Origin: Betaproteobacteria bacterium
GTDB taxonomy: Bacteria; Pseudomonadota; Gammaproteobacteria; Burkholderiales; Burkholderiaceae_C
Direction of reading: 5' to 3'
Length of the DNA stretch: 8,581 nucleotides
Assembly: GCA_025354965.1 (NCBI GenBank)
Contig: JANXLW010000490.1
Span: 1-8,581, forward strand
This document shows, piece after piece, positions 1 through 6,556 of this stretch. Under the pieces are notes generated by a model. That model was given only the letters and a program-made list of their open reading frames with translations. It searched no databases and had not been told where the DNA came from. The translations under genes and the position numbers were made by a program. Within the stretch, counting starts at the first letter, position 1, and each line of letters begins with the position of its first letter.

Positions 1-1494
1 CAGTTTGTCTGGTCCCCACACCTTGAACCACCAGTCGTCGCCGTATTCTTCATCGACCTTGCGCATGGCGCGGCGAAAATCCAGCGCCTCGGCAATGCTT
101 TCTTCCACCAGGGCAGTTCCACCGGGTGGTTCCATCATGGCCGCCGCCACGTCGCAACTGGCGATGATGCTGTACTGCGGGCTGGTGCTGGTGTGCATCA
201 GATAGGCTTCGTTGAAGAGGTGCTTGTCGAGCTTGACAGTCTGGGAATCCTGCACCAGTACATGGCTGGCCTGACTGATACCTGCCAGCAGTTTGTGCAG
301 GGACTGCGTGGCGTAAACCATGGCGTGCTTGGGACGTGGGCGATTCTTGCCCATGGCGTGGTAGCTGCCATAAAACGGGTGGAACGCCGCATGCGGCAAC
401 CAGGCTTCGTCAAAGTGGATGTTCTCGACGTACCCATCCAGCAATACTTTCACGGTTTCGGTGTTGTAGAGGACACCGTCATAGGTTGATTGGGTCAACG
501 TCAATACGCGGGGCTTGATTTTGTCGACATCCACGCCTCGCAGATGCTGCTGAATCAGGGGGTTGGCTTTGATCTTGGCCTTGATGGCTGCAGGTTCGAA
601 CTCGCTTTTGGGAATCGGTCCAATGATGCCAAAGTGGTTGCGCGTGGGCTTCAAAAAAACCGGGATAGCACCGGTCATGATGATCGCGTGCAGTATCGAT
701 TTGTGGCAATTGCGGTCCACCACCACAACGTCATTCGGCGCCACGGTGTGGTGCCACACCATTTTGTTGCTGGTGCTGGTGCCGTTGGTGACAAAAAAGC
801 AGTGATCCGCGTTAAAAATTCGTGCCGCGTTGCGCTCGCTTTTACCGATAGCACCGTCATGGTCCAACAGTTGCCCGAGCTCTTCTACAGCGTTGCAGAC
901 GTCAGCGCGCAACATGTTTTCGCCATAGAACTGGTGGTACATCTGCCCGACCGGGCTTTTCAGGAAGGCAACACCGCCTGAGTGTCCCGGGCAGTGCCAG
1001 GAGTAGGAGCCGTTCTCCGCGTAGTCCAGCAGTGCCTTGAAAAATGGTGGTTGCACGCCTTCCAGGTAGCTCTTGGCCTCGCGAATGATGTGGCGGGCCA
1101 CGAATTCTGGCGTGTCCTCAAACATATGGATAAAGCCATGCAATTCACGCAGGATGTCGTTGGGTAGATGCCTGGAAGTTTTGGTTTCACCGTAGATATA
1201 AATAGGCACATCAAGATTTTTGCGACGCACTTCTTCAATGAAATGACGCAAGTTCAATACCGCGGGGTCCAGATCAGGTCCGGGCGTGAACTCTTCATCG
1301 TCAATCGACAAAATAAATGCACTGGCGCGACTTTGTTGCTGTGCGAACTGGCTGAGGTCCCCATAGCTGGTAACCCCCAATACCTCCAACCCTTCTGTCT
1401 CAATCGCCTGGGCCAGCGCTCGAATACCCAGCCCCGAGGTATTCTCAGATCGAAAATCTTCGTCGATGATGACAATCGGAAAGCGAAATTTCAT
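1..1494 (-). CDS. Arginine/lysine/ornithine decarboxylase, PLP-dependent (C-terminus beyond window)
   Basis: This gene encodes a group III basic amino acid decarboxylase (fold type I PLP enzyme), which removes CO2 from arginine, lysine or ornithine to give a polyamine or diamine. Translating the minus strand gives 498 codons without a stop; the family is about 710-760 residues, so roughly a third is missing past the left edge. The N-terminal ~130 residues form the receiver-like wing domain (MKFRFPIVIIDEDF...). The PLP domain follows, with WHCPGHSGG, VVVVDRNCHKS, an FDEAW motif whose Asp is D362, and the PLP-binding lysine K401 in ATQSLHKLLAG. From memory it resembles biodegradative arginine decarboxylase AdiA more than the ornithine enzyme SpeF, for example in DRNCHKS, GIIGPI and FDEAW. 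The substrate cannot be settled from sequence. The ATG start is supported by a GGAGG Shine-Dalgarno at 1500-1504 with 5-base spacing. It is divergent from the NfeD gene across 129 bases. Confidence 0.93.
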   Translation of the reverse strand, partial: MKFRFPIVIIDEDFRSENTSGLGIRALAQAIETEGLEVLGVTSYGDLSQFAQQQSRASAFILSIDDEEFTPGPDLDPAVLNLRHFIEEVRRKNLDVPIYIYGETKTSRHLPNDILRELHGFIHMFEDTPEFVARHIIREAKSYLEGVQPPFFKALLDYAENGSYSWHCPGHSGGVAFLKSPVGQMYHQFYGENMLRADVCNAVEELGQLLDHDGAIGKSERNAARIFNADHCFFVTNGTSTSNKMVWHHTVAPNDVVVVDRNCHKSILHAIIMTGAIPVFLKPTRNHFGIIGPIPKSEFEPAAIKAKIKANPLIQQHLRGVDVDKIKPRVLTLTQSTYDGVLYNTETVKVLLDGYVENIHFDEAWLPHAAFHPFYGSYHAMGKNRPRPKHAMVYATQSLHKLLAGISQASHVLVQDSQTVKLDKHLFNEAYLMHTSTSPQYSIIASCDVAAAMMEPPGGTALVEESIAEALDFRRAMRKVDEEYGDDWWFKVWGPDKL

Positions 1495-1546
1495 GAGAAC
1501 CTCCAGCTACGCCAGGAAAAAATTTGAAACAGGCGCGAAGTGTAAA

Positions 1547-1559
1547 GACTTATTAAGTC
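1547..1559. promoter_or_regulatory. 13-base perfect palindrome in the divergent decarboxylase/NfeD gap (candidate operator)
   Basis: GACTTA-T-TAAGTC is a perfect inverted repeat with a single central base. It lies in the 129-base region between the divergent starts of the decarboxylase (1494) and the NfeD gene (1624), about 53 and 64 bases from the two start codons. That position suits a regulator site for one or both genes. I could not find a convincing -35/-10 pair on either strand here. The minus strand has TTTACA (positions 1548-1543) but only a poor -10 seventeen bases downstream. The operator role is inferred from symmetry and position only. Confidence 0.3.
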
Positions 1560-1623
1560 GTCTTGCTTGCGCTCCCCGGGTTTTGCCTCAAAATGGGGTG
1601 ATACCAACACAATTGAGGTGGAT

Positions 1624-2049
1624 ATGGCGCAATCTACGATATGGTGGGTGCTTGCGGGGGCGGTCATCGCGGTCGAACTTCTCACCGGTACGTTTTATCT
1701 TCTGATGCTGTCGATGGGCCTGATCGCTGCCGCCATCGCCGCCCATCTGGGCGCTGCAGCGGCCATGCAAATGGTGGTGGCTGCCGTTGTTGGCGGCGGT
1801 TTTGTCGTGGCGTGGCGGCGCTATAAACAGAAAACACCATCGGCCCCGCCAGCCGGTGCCAACCGCGATGTCAATCTGGATGTCGGCGAGACTGTGCAGG
1901 TGCAAGTTTGGAACGCGGATGGAACCAGTTCCGTGAAGTACCGCGGCGCCAACTGGAGCGTGTCACTCGTCGCGGGCGCCATACCGGAACCGGGCACTTA
2001 CGGTATTGTGGAAGTTGTAGGTAGCCGACTGATCGTCAAAAAATTGTGA
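1624..2049 (+). CDS. NfeD family membrane protein (YbbJ-like partner of the SPFH protein)
   Basis: The gene encodes a 141-residue inner-membrane protein of the short NfeD class. The N-terminal half has hydrophobic stretches at about residues 7-23, 25-41 and 45-63, ending at the basic stop-transfer sequence RRYKQK. A Pro/Ala-rich linker (about 71-80) leads to a soluble OB-fold-like domain (about 81-141) with the typical YRGANWSV core and a C-terminal RLIVKKL strand. Short NfeD proteins lack the ClpP-like protease domain of long NfeD, so this is not a protease. The family is thought to help its SPFH partner at the membrane, perhaps in membrane organisation or quality control. The SPFH gene starts 43 bases downstream, almost certainly in the same transcript. 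ATG 1624 was chosen because GAGG at 1615-1618 sits 5 bases upstream and the membrane segment begins at once. An in-frame TTG at 1567 would add 19 non-hydrophobic residues and lacks support. Confidence 0.9.
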   Translation: MAQSTIWWVLAGAVIAVELLTGTFYLLMLSMGLIAAAIAAHLGAAAAMQMVVAAVVGGGFVVAWRRYKQKTPSAPPAGANRDVNLDVGETVQVQVWNADGTSSVKYRGANWSVSLVAGAIPEPGTYGIVEVVGSRLIVKKL

Positions 2050-2065
2050 GGTTGTAGCAACCTTG
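2047..2065 (+). other. Small intergenic hairpin between the NfeD and SPFH genes
   Basis: AGGTTG (2049-2054), loop TAG, CAACCT (2058-2063) is a perfect six-base-pair stem. It begins at the last base of the NfeD stop codon and can be lengthened by two G-U pairs to 2047-2065. No T-run follows, so it is not a canonical intrinsic terminator, and the downstream gene has its own ribosome site at 2083-2086. It could affect transcript processing or stability between the two cistrons, or mean nothing. Only the symmetry is seen; any function is inference. Confidence 0.3.
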
Positions 2066-2092
2066 TCCTGCTAGAGTCAATCGGAGAAACAA

Positions 2093-3004
2093 ATGGAAAT
2101 TGCAATTATCCTGTTCGTGATCGCGGTAGTGTTTGTCACGCAGGCGGTCAAGGTCGTACCCCAGCAACACGCGTGGGTTGTTGAGCGGCTCGGAAAATAC
2201 AACGGCACTTTGACACCAGGATTAAGTTTCTTGATGCCTTTTGTGGATCGCGTGGCCTACAAACACGTACTCAAGGAAATTCCTCTGGACATCGCCAGCC
2301 AGGTCTGCATCACGCGCGACAACACGCAGTTGCAAGTGGACGGTATCCTGTACTTCCAGGTGACCGATGCCATGCGGGCCAGCTACGGCTCCAGCAACTA
2401 CATCACCGCGATCTCCCAGTTGGCGCAAACCTCGCTGCGCTCAGTCATCGGCAAGCTGGAACTGGACAAAACGTTTGAAGAGCGCGACATCATCAACGCC
2501 CAGGTGGTGCAGGCGATTGACGAGGCAGCTCTGAACTGGGGCGTCAAGGTGTTGCGTTACGAGATCAAGGACCTGACACCGCCCAAGGAGATTTTGCATG
2601 CCATGCAGCAGCAAATTACCGCTGAGCGTGAAAAGCGTGCATTGATCGCCGCCTCGGAAGGCCGGCGCCAGGAACAGATCAACATCGCTACCGGCGAACG
2701 CGAGGCTTTCATCGCGCGCTCTGAGGGTGAGAAACAAGCCGTCATCAACAAGGCCCAGGGTGACGCTCAATCGATTCTGGCGGTCGCCGACGCCACCGCC
2801 CAGGCGATTGAACGGATTGCCGCGGCAATTCGCCAACCCGGTGGTGCCGAGGCGGTGCAACTCAAGGTCGCTGAAAAGGCAGTAGAGGCTTATTCCAGAG
2901 TAGCCGCAGCGGCCAGCACGACCCTCATTGTTCCCAGCAACATGACCGAGGTGTCGGCGCTGATTTCATCGGCCATGAAGATGGTGCAAGTCCAGCGACC
3001 CTAG
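2093..3004 (+). CDS. qmcA: SPFH domain (stomatin/prohibitin-like) membrane protein, QmcA type
   Basis: This 303-residue protein matches the length and organisation of E. coli QmcA (about 305). One N-terminal membrane segment (residues 2-19) is followed by the SPFH/Band 7 domain (about 20-185), with the familiar opening VVPQQHAWVVERLGKYNGTL-PGL and the LDIASQVCITRDNTQLQVDG strand pair. A long Ala/Glu/Gln-rich coiled coil (about 165-245) contains EKRALIAASEGRRQEQ and repeated EGE/QGDAQ-type heptads. A C-terminal hydrophobic patch (TTLIVPSNM, about 276-284) ends the protein. SPFH proteins form large oligomeric cages or rings on the membrane and are linked to membrane microdomains and control of membrane proteases such as FtsH. 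The upstream NfeD-family gene supports a conserved SPFH-NfeD pair. GGAG at 2083-2086 sits 6 bases before the ATG. The TAG stop lies inside CTAG, shared with the convergent flavoprotein gene. Confidence 0.94.
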   Translation: MEIAIILFVIAVVFVTQAVKVVPQQHAWVVERLGKYNGTLTPGLSFLMPFVDRVAYKHVLKEIPLDIASQVCITRDNTQLQVDGILYFQVTDAMRASYGSSNYITAISQLAQTSLRSVIGKLELDKTFEERDIINAQVVQAIDEAALNWGVKVLRYEIKDLTPPKEILHAMQQQITAEREKRALIAASEGRRQEQINIATGEREAFIARSEGEKQAVINKAQGDAQSILAVADATAQAIERIAAAIRQPGGAEAVQLKVAEKAVEAYSRVAAAASTTLIVPSNMTEVSALISSAMKMVQVQRP

Positions 3005-4260
3005 TCAACCTCAACCAACGCAGGCAAAGCGACCTGCTGGTCGACGCTGAACTGGTAATCTTTGAAGATGTGCTCGGCGCTCAATATCTGGTAACTGCCA
3101 TCCTCATTGCGTCGGCTGGTGTCTTTGAGCCGGTACGTGTAGTGACCGCAGGTCCAGCACTTGAAATTGCGCATATGAGTACACAAGCAGGTCTTGTCCA
3201 TGACAACTATGTTCTTGCCGTCCGGATGCAAGGCCAGTTCACGGTTGTAAGAAGTAATGTAAGCGCAGTTGCCCGTGCCATCAAGCAAGTAGCCATACGA
3301 CTCGCAGCCAGGCCGAATACCGGCGCCAATCGCGGGGGAACTCTTGAGCATGCGCATCGGGTAACCAGTGGGTGAAATGGTATTGACCTCAATGTCATCC
3401 TCGCCGGCGCGAAAGTAATCCTGTTTGACGTCAGCCGGCAGCCCACACTCACTGGCGACTGTGAATCGTGTTGCTACCTGCACCGCAGCGGAACCCATCT
3501 CCAGATAATGCACCGCATCGCTGCCAGTAAATATGCCACCGGCCGCGATGACCGGAATGCCGAGCTGCTCATTTTTCACGTATTGGAGGACCTCGGCCAT
3601 GATCGTGGCCAGGTCGTACTGCGCCCAGTCCATTCCAAACCCCAGATGACCGCCGGCCAACGGACCTTCAACAATCACAAAATCCGGCAATCGATTGAGT
3701 CGTGCGTTCTTGCGCAAAAATAATTGCAACGCTCGTACCGAAGAGATGATGATGCCCAGCTTGGCATCGCGAAAACGGGGGTGATCGGCAAGCAATCCAA
3801 ACGAGCCCAAGTGCAAGCCGGCGCTCAGGGTAATGCCATCGATGCCGGCATCCAGTGCCGACGCCATGCGCACCTGCAGCGTCTCGCGCGGCGCATTCAT
3901 GGTCAGTTTTTCCATGCAATTGACAAAAATCAGGCCTTCGCCGCGCTTGGCCTGCATGGTGGCATCGACATGCCGTCGTGTTGCGTCGGCCAGCACAGCC
4001 AGATCGAACTTGATGCTGGATTTGTCGGCGTTGTCGATGTTGTACTTGTAGAAGCGGGTTTTGTCCTTGACAAAACTGGTGTCAAAGCGCCGGTCGGACA
4101 CGTCGTTGACCATGGCGTCGGATATGTGTCCGATGCCGCCCAGCCGCGCCGCTTCCAGGGCCAGTTCAGCAGTTGAAATATCAACCCCCATGCCGCCAAC
4201 CAGGATCGGCACGAACTCTTTTTTTCCGAATGTCAGGCGGAAGTCATCAACACGTTTCAT
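3001..4260 (-). CDS. Nitronate monooxygenase / 2-nitropropane dioxygenase-like flavoprotein with C-terminal Cys cluster
   Basis: A 419-residue FMN-dependent TIM-barrel oxidoreductase of the NMO/NPD family, whose members oxidise nitronates or act as NAD(P)H flavin oxidoreductases (FabK is a relative). Visible motifs are the N-terminal PILVGGMGVDIS (18-29), AARLGGIG (38-44), VEGPLAGGHLG (197-207) with the expected catalytic His at H205, the phosphate-binding VIAAGGIFTG (237-246) and GSAAVQVATRF (256-266). Beyond the barrel is a tail of about 100 residues with six cysteines: C319, C332, then CLC at 358-360 and CWTC at 368-371. This suggests a bound metal or iron-sulfur centre, which typical NMOs of about 320-370 residues lack. 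The start is ATG 4260, because AAGGA (4270-4266) is 5 bases upstream; the TTG at 4263 would leave only 2. The substrate is unknown. The 3' end shares CTAG with the SPFH gene. Confidence 0.87.
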   Translation of the reverse strand: MKRVDDFRLTFGKKEFVPILVGGMGVDISTAELALEAARLGGIGHISDAMVNDVSDRRFDTSFVKDKTRFYKYNIDNADKSSIKFDLAVLADATRRHVDATMQAKRGEGLIFVNCMEKLTMNAPRETLQVRMASALDAGIDGITLSAGLHLGSFGLLADHPRFRDAKLGIIISSVRALQLFLRKNARLNRLPDFVIVEGPLAGGHLGFGMDWAQYDLATIMAEVLQYVKNEQLGIPVIAAGGIFTGSDAVHYLEMGSAAVQVATRFTVASECGLPADVKQDYFRAGEDDIEVNTISPTGYPMRMLKSSPAIGAGIRPGCESYGYLLDGTGNCAYITSYNRELALHPDGKNIVVMDKTCLCTHMRNFKCWTCGHYTYRLKDTSRRNEDGSYQILSAEHIFKDYQFSVDQQVALPALVEVD

Positions 4261-4433
4261 CAAAATCCTTGCGCGCTGCAGACCGGCCTCGCATCGTTGG
4301 AATTCTACCCCGCGCCTATGTCAGGTTTGCGACTGAAAAGCACGTCAGCGACACCAGCGCGGCGCACTATGCGGTAAATTTGACACCAATTTTCAATACC
4401 ACCTGTGCAGCATGGGCATGGGATCACAACAGC
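4261..4433. promoter_or_regulatory. Divergent upstream region of the flavoprotein and CoA-transferase genes
   Basis: These 173 bases separate two divergent starts, so promoters for both should lie here. For the minus-strand flavoprotein gene, TAGAAT (positions 4307-4302) is a 5-of-6 match to a sigma-70 -10 box and would give a leader of about 35 bases, but no good -35 is found 17 bases upstream. For the plus-strand gene, TTGACA at 4380-4385 is a perfect -35, but the sequence 16-18 bases downstream is a poor -10. Both assignments are therefore tentative. No other structure stands out. Confidence 0.3.
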
Positions 4434-5342
4434 ATGAACAACCCATCCATACGAACCCTGCTGCCGCTGCAGGATGTGCGCATCCTTAGCCTCAGTCTGA
4501 ACCTGCCAGGCCCGGCGGCCTTGACGCGTTGCCAGCAAATGGGCGCAAGCTGCGTCAAGCTGGAGCCGCCTGCACCCGCTGGCTCTGCGCCCGGCACCTC
4601 AGGTGACCCCATGGGCTGGTACCAGCGCAGCGCCTACGACGTGCTGCACCAGGGCGTTCGCGTGGTGGTGGCTGACCTGAAAACCGCCCAGGGTCAGGAC
4701 ACACTGCATCAGGAACTGGCCCAAGCCGATGTTTTGTTGACCTCGTTTCGTCCCAGCGCTCTGAAAAAGCTGGGCCTGGAGTGGTTGCCGCTGCACCAGC
4801 GCTACCCGTCGCTGTCACAGGTGGCCATCGTCGGCGCTCCTGGTGCGCTCGCCGAAGAGCCTGGTCACGATCTGACCTATCTGGCCGAAAACGACCTGAT
4901 TAATGGTCTTGAATTGCCAGCCACTCTGTACGCCGACATGGCTGGCTCCCTGATGGCGTCCGAAGCGGTTCTAAAGTCTCAGCTGCTGAAGCGGCAACAG
5001 GGCTCTGGCTGCTACCTGGAGGTTGCGCTGTCGGCAGCTGCCGGCTATCTGGCTTTGCCGCGCAGCTGGGGTTTGACGCAAGCCGGTGCCGCAGTCGGCG
5101 GAGGGCATGCCGGTTATCGCGTTTATCCGTGCCTTGATGGCCGTGTTGCCGTAGCGGCATTGGAGCCGCACTTTGCCAAAGCCCTGTGCGCGGCGGCAGG
5201 AATTCACTACGCCAGCGTCCTGACCATGGTAGCGCCTTCCACCCATGAACAGATTGGAGCCTACTTGCTCGGCATGAGCCGCAATGCACTGGAGGCCATT
5301 GCCAGCGAAAAAGACATTCCCCTTTACACCTTAGCCAGTTGA
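4434..5342 (+). CDS. CaiB/BaiF family CoA transferase or racemase, short form
   Basis: The 302-residue product belongs to the class III CoA-transferase / alpha-methylacyl-CoA racemase family. The N-terminus has the family opening (DVRILSLSLNLPGPAALTR, 14-32, then the MGASCVKLEPP stretch, 36-46). LLTSFRPSALKKLGL (101-115) matches the usual 'F.PG.l..lGl' element, and GHDLTYLAENDL (144-155) the racemase 'GHDiNYla' motif. From memory of the mycobacterial racemase MCR, its catalytic His, Asp and Glu appear to correspond to H145, D168 (ADMAGSL) and E244 (ALEPHF). This favours a racemase-like or broad CoA-ester activity, but the substrate is unknown. Family members usually have 360-430 residues; this one stops soon after the DIPLYTLAS segment and lacks the typical C-terminal part. 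ATG 4434 was chosen because it sits just before the conserved opening. Its ribosome site is weak (GGGA at 4420-4423). The 3' end overlaps ispF by 12 bases on the opposite strand. Confidence 0.85.
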   Translation: MNNPSIRTLLPLQDVRILSLSLNLPGPAALTRCQQMGASCVKLEPPAPAGSAPGTSGDPMGWYQRSAYDVLHQGVRVVVADLKTAQGQDTLHQELAQADVLLTSFRPSALKKLGLEWLPLHQRYPSLSQVAIVGAPGALAEEPGHDLTYLAENDLINGLELPATLYADMAGSLMASEAVLKSQLLKRQQGSGCYLEVALSAAAGYLALPRSWGLTQAGAAVGGGHAGYRVYPCLDGRVAVAALEPHFAKALCAAAGIHYASVLTMVAPSTHEQIGAYLLGMSRNALEAIASEKDIPLYTLAS

Positions 5343-5822
5343 CGGCGGCTTGAACAGCAACACAACCGCCCGCGCTTCCATCGCCTGGCCCAGGCCCACC
5401 GATCCCATCTTTTCCGCCGTCTTGGCTTTGACGTTGACATGATCGACCGACACGGCCAAGGCCTGTGCGATCTGTTCTCGCATGGCTGCAATATGCGGTG
5501 CTAATTTGGGCGCCTGCGCAATCACGGTGCTGTCCACATTGCCAACCTCCAACCCTGTTTCGCGTACCAGGCGTACCGCCTCGGTCAACAGCGCGCGTGA
5601 ATCAGCGCCCTTGAAGCGTGCATCGGTGTCTGGAAAATGCGTGCCGATATCGCCCAGCGCAGCTGCGCCCAAGAGTGCATCGGTGATGGCATGCAGGAGC
5701 ACATCGGCATCCGAGTGGCCGAGCAGGCCCAGGGCAAAGGGAATCTCCACGCCGCCGATGACGAGTTTTCGCCCAGCCACCAAGGCATGCACATCCCAGC
5801 CTTCACCAATTCTGAATTTCAT
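5331..5822 (-). CDS. ispF: 2-C-methyl-D-erythritol 2,4-cyclodiphosphate synthase
   Basis: IspF converts 4-diphosphocytidyl-2-C-methyl-D-erythritol 2-phosphate to the cyclic diphosphate MEcPP with loss of CMP, a step of the MEP route to IPP and DMAPP, as a cytosolic trimer. The 163 residues equal the family's usual ~160. The zinc ligands are present: D10 and H12 in GEGWDVH, and H44 in HSDADVLLHA (36-45). ALGDIGTHFPDTD (55-67) is intact, as is KAKTAEKMG (132-140) with the active-site T135 and E137 near the subunit interface. The ATG overlaps the ispD stop as ATGA (5822-5819), indicating translational coupling in an ispD-ispF operon. AAAGG about 8 bases upstream, inside ispD, may serve as ribosome site. 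The TAA stop lies within the end of the convergent CoA-transferase gene, leaving no room for a separate terminator. Confidence 0.97.
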   Translation of the reverse strand: MKFRIGEGWDVHALVAGRKLVIGGVEIPFALGLLGHSDADVLLHAITDALLGAAALGDIGTHFPDTDARFKGADSRALLTEAVRLVRETGLEVGNVDSTVIAQAPKLAPHIAAMREQIAQALAVSVDHVNVKAKTAEKMGSVGLGQAMEARAVVLLFKPPSTG

Positions 5823-6556
5823 GTCCGTGGCCTTTCAATCTTGTCACGCGCCGTCAACACCGCTTCGGCCAGCGCAAAATCTTCCGGGTAAGTGATCTTG
5901 AAATTCTGCGCACTGCCGGCCACCAGCAGGGGTTGTAAGCCCATCGCCTCGACGGCACTGGCTTCATCGGTTACCTTGTCGCCTGCCTGCTCCAATGCCT
6001 TCATCAGCACGCCGATGCGAAACATCTGCGGCGTTTGAGCCAGCCATTTGTCACTGCGGTCCAATGTCTGCACCACCCGGCCGCCAACTTCACTTTTCAA
6101 CGTATCGGCCAGTTTATGTGCCAGCAATCCGCCCACCGAATCTGCGGTACAGGCATCGATCAAGACGTCGACTTGCGCCGATGTGATCAAACATCGTGCT
6201 GCGTCGTGCACCAGAACCCAGTCGTGCCGGACGGCACCCCTGAATAGCAGGAATTCAAGGCCATTGAAAACGCTGGCGGCGCGGGTAGAACCGCCGCAGC
6301 GAGCTATCAAAGACGGTGTGTCCAAAGATTCAAAAAAATCATCGTCCGGAGCAACGACCACCACCACATCCGATATTCTGGTGACACCGGCAAACGCTGC
6401 CAGGGTATGCATCACCATCGCTTGACCGGCCAGCGGCTGGTATTGTTTAGGCCCCTCGGTACCGGCGCGCGACCCGCTGCCAGCGCAAGGAATCAAGACC
6501 CAATAGCGCGCCTCTGAGGAGGTACGAGTGGGTGAATTCTTGGCGGAGTCGGTCAT
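5819..6556 (-). CDS. ispD: 2-C-methyl-D-erythritol 4-phosphate cytidylyltransferase
   Basis: IspD joins CTP and 2-C-methyl-D-erythritol 4-phosphate to form CDP-ME, the MEP-pathway step two before IspF's. The 245-residue protein has the nucleotidyltransferase signature PCAGSGSRAGTEGPKQY (23-39) with R30 and K37, VHDAARCLI (116-124) with metal-binding D118, DTLKS (151-155) with T152, AQTPQMF (163-169), TDEASAVEA (196-204), and NFKITYPED (218-226) with K220. All key residues known from E. coli IspD appear present. The first ~17 residues (Ser/Thr-rich) precede the usual start of the fold, a little longer than in E. coli, but no better in-frame start is visible. Upstream of the ATG is GGGGCCACGCCC, which offers GGGG as a weak ribosome site and can fold into a small GGGC/GCCC hairpin. 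It is the first gene of the ispDF pair and divergent from mfd. Confidence 0.97.
   Translation of the reverse strand: MTDSAKNSPTRTSSEARYWVLIPCAGSGSRAGTEGPKQYQPLAGQAMVMHTLAAFAGVTRISDVVVVVAPDDDFFESLDTPSLIARCGGSTRAASVFNGLEFLLFRGAVRHDWVLVHDAARCLITSAQVDVLIDACTADSVGGLLAHKLADTLKSEVGGRVVQTLDRSDKWLAQTPQMFRIGVLMKALEQAGDKVTDEASAVEAMGLQPLLVAGSAQNFKITYPEDFALAEAVLTARDKIERPRT

Noticed and set aside
490..981. 163-residue plus-strand open frame
   Set aside because: It lies wholly antisense to the decarboxylase, whose minus-strand frame shows clear family motifs throughout; no ribosome site or recognisable domain.
1567..1623. TTG start adding 19 residues to the NfeD-family protein
   Set aside because: No ribosome site and a non-hydrophobic extension ahead of the first membrane segment; ATG 1624 has GAGG at good spacing.
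2441..2860. 139-residue minus-strand open frame
   Set aside because: Antisense to the coiled-coil part of the SPFH gene, whose regular codon pattern suppresses stops on the other strand.
3724..4176. 150-residue plus-strand open frame
   Set aside because: Antisense to the TIM barrel of the flavoprotein; no start signal or recognisable motif.
4380..4396. TTGA-N9-TCAA inverted repeat upstream of the CoA-transferase gene
   Set aside because: Arms of only four bases are expected often by chance; it coincides with the TTGACA candidate -35 box and needs no separate explanation.
4173..4433. N-terminal extension of the CoA-transferase frame back to 4173
   Set aside because: The frame is open by chance; it overlaps the start of the divergent flavoprotein gene, and the added residues do not resemble the family, which begins just after ATG 4434.
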